DNA of 64,000 bases from Entonaema liquescens (Eukaryota; Ascomycota; Sordariomycetes; Xylariales; Xylariaceae): assembly GCA_902805475.1 (NCBI GenBank), contig CADCSX010000011.1, positions 372,001 through 436,000 of the forward strand, read 5' to 3'. Below are positions 12,451-23,963 of the stretch, in pieces. Position numbers and translations under genes: made by a program. The notes under the pieces were generated by a model, which was not told where the DNA came from, searched no databases, and worked only from the letters and a program-made list of their open reading frames with translations. Position 1 is the stretch's first letter. Each line of letters starts with the position of its first letter.

Positions 12451-14916
12451 ATGTCGGGTCATAGGCTCTTGACATGCTATGGTAGCCAGAATCTATTGAA
12501 TCTCTCCATGGAAAAGAACAGCCGGTCAGTAGGAGTCATGTCGCACGAAATATCAAACAATACAGAGTTCGGTACGCAGACTTTGCCTGAAGAAGAAGAT
12601 ACAATATCAAGCGAGCAATTTGTTGCTTCTCAAAACGACCTCTTGGAGTGTGAAGGTGGTTTTGCCCTGAGGAATGAAGCTCCGGTTGAGATTATATCAT
12701 CTTCTACCCTATCAGGTAGACAACATTCCAGTCCAGAGGAGCTTTCTCCAGATGTGTCCGAGTTAAACGATACACAAGAGGCTTTAGCGAATCAACCCAC
12801 ACAACGTCAGCACCTGACTTTAAGGGAGACTCTTGGTGTTACAGGCTGTATAACCATCATCGGTGGATCTATTCTCCTAATGGGTGTACTTGGATTTCTC
12901 GTATTTCTATTCTTTGGCCACGGTCCTACCCTTGAGGCCGCGGACGCCCCGACGCTGTGGCGTATTATCGTACTGAAGTTTTGGATGGTTCGATCAATAA
13001 CACTAACATTGACATTCACACGGCTCCTTGTCTCCGCCCAGGCTACCATATGTACGTCTATGATAGCGGCATTGATTATAGAGCGGAGACCCATCAGGAA
13101 ATCAGACGTTGCTTTCGTATCAGTCATCAGGGCGATTAACAACGGTCCAAAGCAACTCGTTGAAGTAATCTTCTCGTCTAGGACCGTGGATACCCTCATC
13201 CAACTCGAAATTTGGCTAATAATAAGCCTCACAATACTCACATTTGCCCTTCAGTTCACCTCAACTGTGTTACTATCTGACGTACACGACTTTACTATCG
13301 TCGCCGGTGTAAATTCTACCCAGGTACTTGCGCTGGTCTCGCTGGATGCTTTTGGCATAAATGAAGTTTCCAATTGGCAGCCTCAAATAAAGCCGACATA
13401 TTCTATCTTCGGGGAACTGCCTTCAGGAACAAATACAACTCCGGGCTCGTATGGGTTAAGCGATACTGGTCTTGTTCAACGAGCCTTCCTCCCATTCAAC
13501 AACAGTAGGGTCCGAACATCTGTACGAGAGTACCGTGGAAACGCAATGGTTTTCGGCTCAAGGGTCGCCTGTATGCCTCCTAAGGTTGAGGCACATTTCA
13601 GTAACATGTCTATGCCTAGCGACCCGAGTAGGTCGTGTGGGAACTTTAGTGGAGTTCTGGATTACGGAACAAGCCTTCGAGACGCACGATCGAGTCTGGA
13701 CCTTGATTGCCAACCGGGCGGCTGCAACAAATTAGCATTCGAATGCTCAGTTCTTGGTCTGATACCTGATTTAAATTCTGGATGGGAGGCAGAATCGTCG
13801 TTTTGTGTCGTAGGCGGGATCGGTGGTGCCCTCTGGCAGAATAATATTAGTGAACAACTATGGGATATATCTGGTAAGACGTGGGCTAAGCATGGCCCGA
13901 TGTATTTGGCTTATACTACCAATTTGAGAATAGATGACTGGACGTCAATTCAACCTCACGCTAAGCCACTGGAAACTCGCCTCTCTGAAGAATAGCTCAG
14001 TTTCGAACTCCTTTCAGGACGCTTTGTCAACTTTACATTGTGCTTCTTGGATTCGATCATGAAAAGGCAATCTGTGAGCATGATTGCTTTAGACAGTCTT
14101 CGGGAACCGTCCGTACAGTGGACTCTTACATCTCCCAGATACGCAACTGCGGAAGTTCAAACGTTCCTTGGTTCTGACATGCAACAAAACACCACGGAAT
14201 CCCGCGGAATACTTCACATCAATTCTATGGATAGTCCAAATGATGGACCGGCTGCGCGTGTTATGAACGAGACACTTAATATGACAGTTGCAACATATAC
14301 CGAACGGCTATTATACATTTTGTTTTACGGTGCTGTGACAAATAATCAAGTTAACGAAACCTTTGGAACGTGTTGGTTTAGCTTCCTCCAGTCAGCCTTA
14401 TTGTTGTATCCAGAAACATCGATGGTATTTCAAGATACGCTATTTAAGACAGGAAGACCGGCACTTGCCTTCCAAAACTTTGCAGCAATCATGGCCCTTA
14501 CCGTCTACAATGCATATCTCAGCGCGTTTGTCCAATTGGAAGAAGCAGAGACCTCCTTTGCTACACGAGCCCAAGCACCGGGTCCTTGCTACGGTGGTTC
14601 AAGTTGTCCCGGATTCATATTCATCATCACCGTTATCACTCTCTACTTGTCTTTCGTTGCGGCAATCACGATCTTATATATAAAAAGAGTTCGCTACTCG
14701 CGGCTCGGAAATATTTGGAATACTATAAGCCAGCTCATATCCGAAGAACTCCGAGGGTTTCTCGAGGAAGGTAACGACGCGAGTGACAAGAAAGTTGCAA
14801 AAAAGGAAGCGCAGGATGCTGGTACCTTCGTGAAGATCGATAGATCGGGGAACAGCAATGCAATCAGAGTAGTGAAGTATTCTCGTCCGCAAGAATATTT
14901 CGAGGAACAAAAATAA
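12451..14916 (+). pseudogene. Large multi-pass membrane protein, frame broken near 13995
   Basis: About 820 codons in one frame except for a TAG at 13993-13995. Start at 12451 or the later ATG at 12508. N-terminal 125 residues are polar and disordered; then membrane helices (CITIIGGSILLMGVLGFLVF, others around residues 170-215 and 255-280), a long Cys- and N-glycosylation-rich outer domain, and a last helix (FIFIITVITLYLSFVAA) followed by a charged tail. This is the layout of a common fungal orphan membrane family; I cannot name a function. Between about 13945 and 14055 the +1 frame reads as plausible protein (FNLTLSHWKLASLKN, LSTLHCASW), so the break is either one nonsense codon or two compensating indels. 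Pseudogene, assembly error and unusual splicing are all possible; no GT..AG intron of normal size repairs it. Confidence 0.6.
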
Positions 14917-15246
14917 AGAGGTAAAGAGATATTATGACTTTAACTATATGTTATGGAATAAAGGACACTCCCTACAATACTACTCGCTTATTCCCATGTC
15001 TTCGCTCAGATTCGAACTAGATAAAGTACCAATGCCATCCTAACTATTGGTCGCTCATTATATTGCCGAGAACAACATCTAGAGGAACATAGATAAACTC
15101 TTCATTATAGCCTTCATAGCAACACACACTTGCGTTGCAACAAATTTAATCAATCAAAAGCATTATATGTGTACCTATGCATGGGGTGGAGCTTTGAGCA
15201 GGTAGCCCCTTTTCGTATTCTTCCACAAACCAGACTTCCTCCTTTT
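14917..15246. other. Convergent 3' spacer
   Basis: No gene seen between the membrane protein stop and the stop of the small minus-strand gene. Confidence 0.5.
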
Positions 15247-15574
15247 TTATTTTAGACTAAACACGATACCTAAAACCACAGGACTGATCTCCGGCTTCAT
15301 CGTACTAGAGCTTCTGTGAGCAGTCTTTGACGTGTTGCTTTTCTCTGACACGGCAGAGCCAATATTTTCGCGGTCAAGCGCTAATTTGTATTCCTTTGAG
15401 GCAGAAGAATGAGTGAGTTAGCCTTTTGTATATATGCGCGGTGTTTTATTTTATTTTTTTTATTGTTGCAGATAAAAAACTTACTTCGTTATCGATTCCC
15501 GAGAGAACTTGACGCAGATGGGAGTGTTTCTCGCTTGTGCTAGATGAATTCCTTTGGTTGGTTGCAGATGACAT
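15247..15574 (-). CDS. Small two-exon hypothetical protein, 78 residues
   Basis: Exons 15574-15485 and 15393-15247, with a textbook 91-nt intron: GTAAGT donor, GGCTAACTC branch site, AAAG acceptor. The joined frame is MSSATNQRNSSSTSEK ... HLRQVLSGIDNE, then EYKLALDRENIG and SEKSNTSKTAHRSSS, ending KPEISPVVLGIVFSLK. It is Ser-rich and polar with a short hydrophobic tail, and has no domain I recognise. Each exon alone is under 50 codons, so it is easily missed. The clean splice signals and continuous frame support a real gene. It is divergent from the Zn2Cys6 regulator at 16260. Confidence 0.55.
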
Positions 15575-16259
15575 TTTCTTCAGTACCTAGGGGGTAATTT
15601 TACTCAATATCAATAGAGGCTAGTTTTAAGGGAAAGAAAGGTGGCTTTGATGTAGTCTTTTTGGCCAAGTCTTGTAGTTTGAGATTGATGCATAGGCGAA
15701 TAATACATTTGGAGGAATCAATAATAACATTATATATATGCTATTATCTCATTGCTATGTCTCTCTTTCATCTCGGTGATGTAGTATCGGAGTGAAAATT
15801 GCGTCTCGGAGTTCATCAGGCATGTATTAGCAAGGTTCTCCAAAGAACTACGTAAGTCAATAAGCTTATGCTAGTTTTCCATAAGTGACAAACCATTAAA
15901 TCCCAATAATACTGACGTAATGAATAATAACGCCATAATATTCCAGTAATATTTCGGTATTAATGGTAGTGCTTCTCTTACCTAAAGCCAGGTTCGAGCA
16001 GTTACCCCGAGGGGTTTCGAGTGGGTCCTGTCGCGGGGTCATCCCAGTATTTCCATTTTGGGAGTGTGCGTCTACGTTGATTCGCTGAGGTTTATAGCAC
16101 CTACCTTAGGGATTTTGTAGTGATATTCTCTAAGCACTACGGTGCGTTAGGCCGTAATTGATTTAACTAGTCCGAGATATCGGATTACTTCCAATTCCGT
16201 TTTATCTGTCTTACGAGGTAACGCGTGTCTCTGCAAACAAACTACGTCAACGTGCTAAC
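15575..16259. other. Divergent spacer between the 78-residue gene and the cluster regulator
   Basis: No gene. Contains the CCG-N6-CGG site at 16172-16183 and AT-rich sequence around 15880-15970. Confidence 0.5.
16172..16183. promoter_or_regulatory. CCG-N6-CGG inverted triplet, candidate Zn2Cys6 binding site
   Basis: CCGAGATATCGG lies 77 bases upstream of the regulator ATG. Inverted CGG triplets with a fixed spacer are the classical target of Gal4-type binuclear zinc proteins, so autoregulation is possible. I saw no second copy in the other cluster promoters by eye. Confidence 0.35.
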
Positions 16260-18416
16260 ATGTCAACAACAAACCGTCGTCGCAATGGTTCTCAAGCTTC
16301 ATGTGAGCGCTGTCGTAAGGCCAAGATTCGGTGTGACCACCAACAACCTGTCTGTGCTCCCTGTCAACGCCAGGGTCTCGAATCGCAATGCTGGTACCAT
16401 CCAGCGCCGCTGACCAAACGCCGACACCCACGAATACCAACACCGCAAGCATCCACTGGGCCAAACAATGTTGAACAAAACGGGGTTATCAGTAGCATGA
16501 GCATTCATCGTGATACAATCCAGAATGCGTCATCCGAAGAAACACCTAAATTTCATACGTGGCCTTTCATCTTGAATGACACCAGCAGTACAGCATCGCG
16601 GACCCCTCCATATGAGTCTACTGATAAGAAAAGTCATGAGGAATATCTGACTGTCACAGAAGAAATTATCATACAATTGAAGTTTCTCCCATTGATTGAG
16701 AAGCTCTTCGATGAGTACCTCCCGTTCAGACAGGTTTCGCTTGTGCCGAGGCCAGTTATTCTACAACTCGTATCCTTGATTCGATCCAGTCCGGTGACTT
16801 CAGGCTACATTGGGGAAGATGCAACTGGAAACGCCAACGATGTCTCGAGCCTCGCCCAAAACATACTATGCACTCCTTCCTCTCGAATTACCATAACACC
16901 AGATTTAAATCTTGAACAATTCTGTGAATTATTCAGCGGACAGAACCTACACTTAGAAATACTCGGCCTCTTATACATAACCGCCGCTCGTTGCTATATC
17001 TGTGGCGTTGGTCGCGATGAAAAGAAGCATGCTGGGTTCATTCGCGAGATGGTTCGATGCAGCAATCTGAGCCTGCGGATTTCCAGGGAGATTTCAACGC
17101 AAACGAATGGTATCATCAATTGGCTGGCTTATGAAAATTTACAACTTATGATGCTCGTCGAAGGGGATGCTAGTATGGTCCCTTCCCTATCTATATAGAC
17201 TTAATGTACCCAAACGTCCATAGGTTTAAGCGTTTGGCGTAGATTTGGTGACCTTGTTACGGACCTCTTCGCTTTAGGTCTACATCGCGAGGTACTCTAT
17301 TCCGTAGAAACCGTACCGTTCTTCCTTTCTGAGTGTCGGCGAAAGATTTTCGTCACGGCATATTATATCGACAAGGTTTTCGTGTTGGTCTTCAATCGAC
17401 CGCCCCGGATATCCGCTCGGCACGTAGACTGCAAGCTACCTCTAGACCTGTCTGAGGATGAGCTTTTTGCGACTTCGCCAGCGGTATTAGACCAAGCAAA
17501 AGGAAGATTATCACCAGATGGCTGGAGTACCGATGGGAACTATAAGACCACAACGTGGGCTCGCATACGCTATATACTAGCCGGCTTTAGGGAAGAGATC
17601 ACCGAGTACCAATTCCAATCACGCAAGTTTACCGACGATAGTTATCTGAAGTACCTATGACCGATTCCTTTAGAGCGCACACCAATACTGACATGCTACA
17701 GAGAGATCTTGACTCGATGCAACGACGCCTGGATGTCTCTTCCCAAGCATCTTATATACAACAAAGACTGCTGGAAGTCAACTTTGCCGCCAGCAGTATG
17801 TCTTATGCTTAGTAAGGTATTCCTGGAATATCTACACACGATTTTCCAGCTTTATCGCCTCCTCGGACGAAGTAAAAATATCTTATGAACCAGAGTTGAT
17901 AAAGGTCTCGAATAATATGCTCGAAACAGTGGTGCAAATGGTAAATGCTCAAAGTAGAGTTTTCTGCCACCCTCATAGCATCCCCACGGTCGTATACCCC
18001 CAATCTTACCCCTTAACTGGGAGGATTAGACTGACCAGTCCAAGATCCTTTCGTATGGTGTACCTAGTGCTATTATCTTAACGTCGATACTGTTTGAAGT
18101 TACTAGAAATCCGTCAAAGACTTTGCCGACCTGGATAAATGGTTCACTCTTGATACGAAACCTTTCCGTCCTAGTTTCCCATCTCGAGAGCGCGACTAGT
18201 CCTGGGGAGTCGAACTACGAATTTTGCGTCCAAGCTGCTAAGCTTATATCACGCAATCTCGATCAAATCTTGAGCGGGTTAACTACATTCACCGCCACCA
18301 CAACGCCGGGCCCTGCACAAGAACTAAATAATTGTTCGGATTCGTGGGATAGTGGGACAGGCGAGCTCTATACGATAAGCTTCGGCGATTTCAATAGTCT
18401 CGATTTCGAAACTTGA
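16260..18416 (+). pseudogene. Zn2Cys6 transcription factor with fungal-specific TF domain; single-base frameshift
   Basis: Likely pathway regulator of the adjoining cluster. Exons 16260-17172, 17224-17650, 17702-17940 and 18030-18416. The N-terminus has the full binuclear cluster CERCRKAKIRCDHQQPVCAPC ... C (six Cys), then a basic linker (LTKRR). The middle-homology domain follows with SVWRRFGDLVTDLFALGLHRE, FFLSECRRKIFVTAYYIDK, DCKLPLDLSEDEL and, near the end, YGVPSAIILTSILFE. All phases close except that exon 3 is one base too long. The frame is lost in a run of five A at 17874-17878 between QLYRLLGRS and SYEPELIKVSNNMLE; dropping one A restores the count. Either the regulator is dead or the base is a sequencing error. 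Confidence 0.85.
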
Positions 18417-18570
18417 GTCATGGATATTAATCTGAATACTGTCAATACCACATCGAATATTTAATGAGAAGTCGATGTACAAGGTTCATAGCTTAATGGT
18501 GACTTCGTAAGTTCTTGCAACCTCACATTTTAGGGAATAACTAGTCAAAGGAGATCGAGGACATTTCACC

Positions 18571-19259
18571 ATGGCCTCCACTTTTCACGGATTTTCTCAT
18601 CTACCCAAACAACTGAGAGACCAAATATGGGATATAGCAATACGTCCGGATCAACCAGGAGCTCACTTCTTTTCTCTCTTCCGATACCACCCTGAGGATG
18701 GGACAGACGAGCATGTGCTTCCAAAAGAATTACATTCGAGCGACGCAATAGAGTACAATAAACCTGCTGCACCTGGCTTCGTCATGTGCGACAAACCGAT
18801 GCTATCATAGACAACTAGCAACCCTTCGATATACTTACTCGATGGTGGTTTATGGACTGCTTGCAAGGAGTCTAGAGAAAGAATGATTCGATATTTCGAC
18901 GAAAAAAAGGGTAGGGAGGTGGCCCGCGCTACCTATCAACAGATTACTTCCGCGAGAAGGGGAAGATCCGATACTTCACAATATTCCCAGACGCGGATCT
19001 CGTCTGCGTGTAAGCTCTCGACTCTGAAACATTAGAATCCCTTGACTTTTGCTTTGGTGGCATCTGCAATGTAATCCCTTTTATTACTCAGAGAGGGGTC
19101 TTTGTGAGTGCCATCAATATCTCCATAGAGCTTAGGCCGGAATGGTACGCTCCAAGCTTTTACAGTTGCCTCCGGGACGCGTTCACGTATCATCTACATA
19201 GTTGCAACACGATTTGGTTCATACCTAGACTACCGAATCTAGAGGAGGGACGATGTTAG
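18571..19259 (+). pseudogene. Decayed 2EXR-domain protein gene
   Basis: Starts intact with TFHGFSHLPKQLRDQIWDIA, the 2EXR signature, then AIRPDQPGAHFFSL. It is a paralogue of the intact gene at 48312: both continue with SNPSIYLLDGGLWTACKESRERM-like sequence, but here a TAG stop (18808-18810) replaces the Trp of the intact copy. A TAA follows after FTIFPDADLVCV, and a third stop ends the recognisable part (FIPRLPNLEEGRC). 2EXR proteins are a large fungal family of unknown function. The first open stretch encodes only about 80 residues. It sits between the regulator and the monooxygenase. Confidence 0.85.
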
Positions 19260-20159
19260 TATGGCGGAAAGTTATGATCTATCCCTGGAAGAGTTCTTGT
19301 AGAGAAAAGAAGCTGGCTCGCTTGTGAACTTTTGGGGGCTTAATTGGCCATAGCTTATAGCGCGTTTGCGAGGCACGGCGTTATGGATACAGGATAAAAA
19401 ACTAGAATAGGGAGGCTTTAGTGGTAATAGTGGGGGTGGTCCCGTATGTGTGGGGTGCTTCCTGTACGGGAATTGTGCCCCTGCGGTTGGTTTCCTCTGA
19501 CTTTATTTATGGTCATCAGGGATACCAATACAGCCAACAGCAAGCTCACTCCATCACTATGAATGTTCCGATTGAATATCTAGTCCTAACTTGTTATGAA
19601 TACCTATAGATATATCTGAGCGCCAACATAGTTACGTCAAGACTGGAGTTCTTGGGTTTGAGCTAAGTACTTAATACTCGAAGGGGATGAAGTGAGCATC
19701 ACGAATATCTCTTCGCAAGCGAGGACTGTAGTCCTTTCACTACCTTCGGACATGGCAAAGGCGTAGTCTTAGATGGACGACTATATAAACCAAGTAAGTC
19801 CATTCGTTTTATACTTATTTCTATTCTCATATTTCGTGTATAACTTGCTTAGCCAAGCAGGTCGTTAAAGCCCTTATTTTACCAATCTGCTTGAATGCAT
19901 CACGTCGATATTACCAATGGCGGTTTAAACGACTCGCCGTCTTAGTCACACGACTCGGGATCCTCTTTCACCTAATTCCGCGTGGTGCCCGAGATATGGC
20001 CCTTGGGGTCGCATTTGTCACTCGATCGTAGCAGTGAGAATCATCCGTCTGGGTATCACAGCAGGTCGCAGGGGGCCACCATAAACACTACTTTTTAATC
20101 ATAACAGCATCCTGAACTGCGATTTGATTTTAATACCATACCATATAACCTCTCTAGAG
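19260..20159. other. Upstream region of the FAD monooxygenase
   Basis: Remnant of the 2EXR pseudogene tail may continue to about 19340. Nothing else is coding-like. Confidence 0.5.
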
Positions 20160-21610
20160 ATGGATGCATGCTCGTTTTCTCAATCCAGCTTTCATATTTG
20201 TATCATTGGAGGGGGAGTTGTAGGTCTCACCGGTAGTATCCTCTTACGCCAACAAGGCTTCAAGGTGACTGTTCTTGAAAGAGATACGGCTCTCCATACT
20301 GTATGTATTGCGAAGCGGCGTTATAACTTGGCAATCTCTGAATATTTACCTATGCTTTAGACCGGAGCTGGAATCCAGCTGCACCCGAATGCCGTGCGTG
20401 TACTACAGAGCATGAATGTTTACGAGAATATTAAGTTAAAGTCCATTATCCCCCCATCTATTATTCTAAAGGACTACAAGACCGGTCACACACTTCATGT
20501 TCAGGATCTGCTAGAGCCGGCAAAGAAGTATGGTGCCCCTCTTCTCACTCTGCATCGTGCACATTTGCGCGAGTTACTTTATATCGAAGCACTTAGCCAT
20601 GGTGTTGATATCAGGCATGGCGCTCGGATCGATGCAGCTGCCATAAACTTAGAGGAAGGCGAAGTGACGCTATCGGATACTCTTGAAACGTTCAAGGCAG
20701 ATCTTATTATTGGTGCGGATGGTGCGCAATCCGTGGTCCGCGAAGCTTTGAACGGACGTCGAGAAGAGGCCATCCCTCATGGCAAAATTGTTAACCGTAT
20801 CTTGATCGAAGAGAATGCTATTACGGAGGTACCACATCTAAGACACATTGTCCAGAATGCCAACATACACGTTTGGCTCGGACCCGAGAGCGAGGCAGTT
20901 ATGTACGGACTCGATGGAACGTTCAACATTGCGCTTACTTGGCCGTGGTCAACTGACCCGAAGGATATTTTCTTTGGTGCCCAGTCCGTTGACCTAGAGG
21001 ATCTCCGCTTGAAACTCGGCCCCTGGGAGCCGGATGTACGCCACCTAGTCGGTCTAGGAACTAAATGTTTACGTTGGATGTTCTTCGAACCTATCATTGA
21101 CAACGAAAATGTTCCATGGACTGACCAGAAGGGCAGGTTCTGCATTGTTGGGGATGCTGCCCATCGGGGATTACCATATCTGTAAGTCTCCCGCGCGCCT
21201 TGTAGAAGTACTATTGCATCTAGGTACCAGGGTGAGTGCTAATAGCTGACGCTCGCGGATGAAGGGGGCAAGGTGCGGCTGCAGGTATCGAATCCGTTGC
21301 TGTACTCGCTTACCTGTTAGGGAGGGTCACAAGTAGGCAACAAATGAAGGACTGCCTGGATATCTACCAGGATTTGAGAAAAGAGAGGACAGCCCATATT
21401 CTTAGAGCAACACTGCGGACCGGTCGGCTTTGGCAGCTACCCGATGGGCCTCTGAAGGAAGAGAGAGATAGGGAATTTTTGAACGATATTCCCGGCGCAG
21501 GCTACCCTAACCCGCTGGCAGACCCTTTCTTTCAAAGTTGGTTATGGGGTTTCGACGCTAAAAGTGCCGCCAACGATGCCTGGGAAGCGTATCAGAATCG
21601 CAGCACATAG
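20160..21610 (+). CDS. FAD-dependent monooxygenase, salicylate-hydroxylase-like
   Basis: A 435-residue group A flavin monooxygenase from exons 20160-20300, 20361-21181 and 21265-21610; all phases close. Motifs: GxGxxG as ICIIGGGVVGLTGS, the second FAD/NADPH motif as LIIGADGAQSVVRE, and the ribityl-binding motif as RFCIVGDAAHRGLPYLGQGA, which spans the second intron. No membrane anchor. Such enzymes hydroxylate, often with decarboxylation, aromatic acids such as salicylate or prenylated hydroxybenzoates. With a UbiA prenyltransferase 3 kb away, decarboxylative hydroxylation of a prenylated hydroxybenzoate is an attractive but unproven role. Confidence 0.9.
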
Positions 21611-22215
21611 TTTTTTCTATGCAACCAAATGTTGCTCTAGAATACCAAGGGAGAAGTTACTTGCCAACATCTACTGCTTACCTCGGCACCCCCGGTTAGC
21701 TGAAAATACAACTTTCGAGGGTTGCGTATCATGCGCTGCGCAGCTGAGAAGTAACCTCAATGTTGGAACGAGTGACCAACTAACTACTTTCGGGTATAGT
21801 ACATGATGTTTTGGTGTGGAAGAAAAGGCACTTGAGGTATCTATATAGGAGCTCCCTCCTCACTCGCACAGTCGAGAGATTAAGTTAAGATACAAGTCAA
21901 GATACAAGTACAGCTCGTATACTGTATTTTTCAGCACTGTGGTTACATTTCCAATCATTTTCGCATAAATGCCTACCTTCTTATGTGAGAAATACTACGG
22001 TCCAGACCTCAGCTTGCTTCTCGGGGTCCAACATTTACGCGAGTAGATGCATGTGAGATGTTAAGATAGTCTACAGAGGTATGTAATACTACCTAATTTA
22101 GCAACACCAGCTACCTAAGGTAAGGTATTTTAAAATCTATATGATCCATATTGACTTATAAACTCGATATTTCGTACTTCTTAAGTACCTGAGATATGCG
22201 TCTGCCTGCTAGCCA
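21611..22215. other. Promoter spacer of the first BBE-like oxidase
   Basis: No gene. TACCTAA/AAGGTA boxes near 22090-22130. Confidence 0.5.
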
Positions 22216-23762
22216 ATGCTTCTTCGATTTCTGGCATATGCATTTCTACACCACCTTTATCGAAGTTTTATTCGTCGGGAGCTTCCAACTATGATTTTCT
22301 TGTGTCTATTCTTTACCCTCATATGCTTGCCCGACCTTGGGCTAGCTAGCCTGAATAACACATGTAGCCAACACTGGTATCCGCTTCGACAGCGCCTTTC
22401 TTCCAGCGCAATAGTTAGGTGTAACGGCCACAATTCACGATGGAGCGAATATGCTGCTCCAGATGCAGGTATTGTTATTACCGTCGGGACTGAGCATGAT
22501 GTTGCCATAGTGGTCTCGTTCGCCAATAAACAAAAAGTTCCCTTTCTCGTCCAAAGCGGTGCCAATGGATGGGCAGACACATTTACTCTTGGATCTGATG
22601 GCATAATCATAGATGTATCCTCATTAAAGACGATTTCTTTTAACTCCGATTTGACCGAAGCATCTTTTCAAGCTGGCGTCACGAATCAGGAGATGGTCGA
22701 TGCGGCTTGGAGTCATAATGCCCGCGTCTCAACCGGTACTTGCAACTGCGTAAGTGTCCTTGGTGCTACCCTTGGAGGTGGTCTAAGCAGAACACAAGGC
22801 CTCTATGGAATAGAGGCAGACCAGCTCCTATCAATCAACTACGTAGATGGCGAAGGCAATGAAGCGACGCTCACTCCTAACAGCGATGCCGATCTATGGT
22901 GGGCATTTACAGGCGCAGGAGCCAATTTCGGTATTGTGACCTCTGCCGTTTTCAAGAGTTACCCTATTCTCCAGGCGGAGAATACTGCCTGGACGGGTAT
23001 CCTAACATTCGACCAGACCAAACTTGAGCAACTAGTTGACGCAATTAATCAACTTGATTACGAGCCCGAGATGGAACTTGACTTTTATTATTCGGCTCCA
23101 CCCCCTGACTATAAGCCTACAATTCTTGCTTTGCCATTTTATGTTGGGACTGAGGAGCAAGGCAGGCAGAAATTTGCCTCGATACTTGACCTTGGACCGC
23201 TCACAGATGGCACACAAGTCATACCTTACAATACCTGGAACGCAGCGGGCGACTCCTTTTGCGTCAAGGGTGGCCGCAAGCCATCATATACAGCTGGCAT
23301 CAACACCATGGATGCAACTACATGGCGCAACATCTGGACCGAGTACCTGGCGTTCGTCGAGAAACATGCGGAAGCTATTAACAGCACGATTCTTGCCGAG
23401 TGTTATTCAACCCAAAAAGCCGAAACAATCGGTAGTCAACAAAACTCGTATCCCTTCCGCGACATCAAGTGCCATGTCGCCGTGATCCCATGGTATGAAG
23501 ATCCTGCCCTCGACGATGAAGCCAATAAATTCGGCCGGACCATTAGGAACTACTTGGCTCCAAAGAACTTAAGTTCGTAAGTAGCATCTTGTATCGGCTT
23601 TAGAAAGGAGTACTCACTAATTTCGAGCACAGGTACATCAATTTTGCCCACGGCGATGAGACGCTGGAATCCATCTACGGCAATAGTCTACCCAAGCTAC
23701 AGCAGCTTAAGCGGAAATACGATCCTAAGGGGCGGTTCAATCAATGGTTTCCGTTATCATAA
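22216..23762 (+). CDS. Secreted FAD-linked oxidase (berberine-bridge-enzyme-like), Cys site kept, His site lost
   Basis: A 496-residue protein from exons 22216-23576 and 23633-23762. The ATG at 22291 (MIFLCLFFTLICL) gives a better signal peptide than the first ATG. The PCMH FAD domain covers residues about 75-245 (PDAGIVITVGTEHDVAIVV, then GSDGIIIDVSSLKTI, then LGATLGGGLSRTQGLYG), and the C-terminal BBE motif is KYDPKGRFNQWFPL. In bicovalent members FAD is held by His (GGHG/S) and Cys (GxCxxVG). Here the first site reads SGANG, without His, while GTCNCVSVLG keeps Cys. These enzymes catalyse oxidative cyclisations or alcohol oxidation in fungal pathways. It is read in the same direction as the monooxygenase. 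Confidence 0.9.
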
Positions 23763-23963
23763 GACCTGCTACCTGTTAATAATACGACTACAGCTGCGGA
23801 ATAGTTGTCAGCGTGTCCCATATCGTTCCTTTCTTTTTCCCGGCATGCTTGATTAGAAGCTACGTCTGTGAAATACTCTTTTAAAAAGTACCTATATATA
23901 TACCTACACATTAGATCAAGTGGATAGGACATAATTAGTATAGTAACGGAGTTCTAATATATG

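Noticed and set aside
12807..13241. 144-codon minus-strand frame
   Set aside because: Antisense shadow of the membrane protein gene, whose own frame is clearly coding.
17872..17893. 22-nt intron repairing the regulator frame
   Set aside because: Too short for spliceosomal removal; a single-base insertion explains the phase exactly.
20777..21145. 122-codon minus-strand frame
   Set aside because: Antisense shadow of the FAD monooxygenase.
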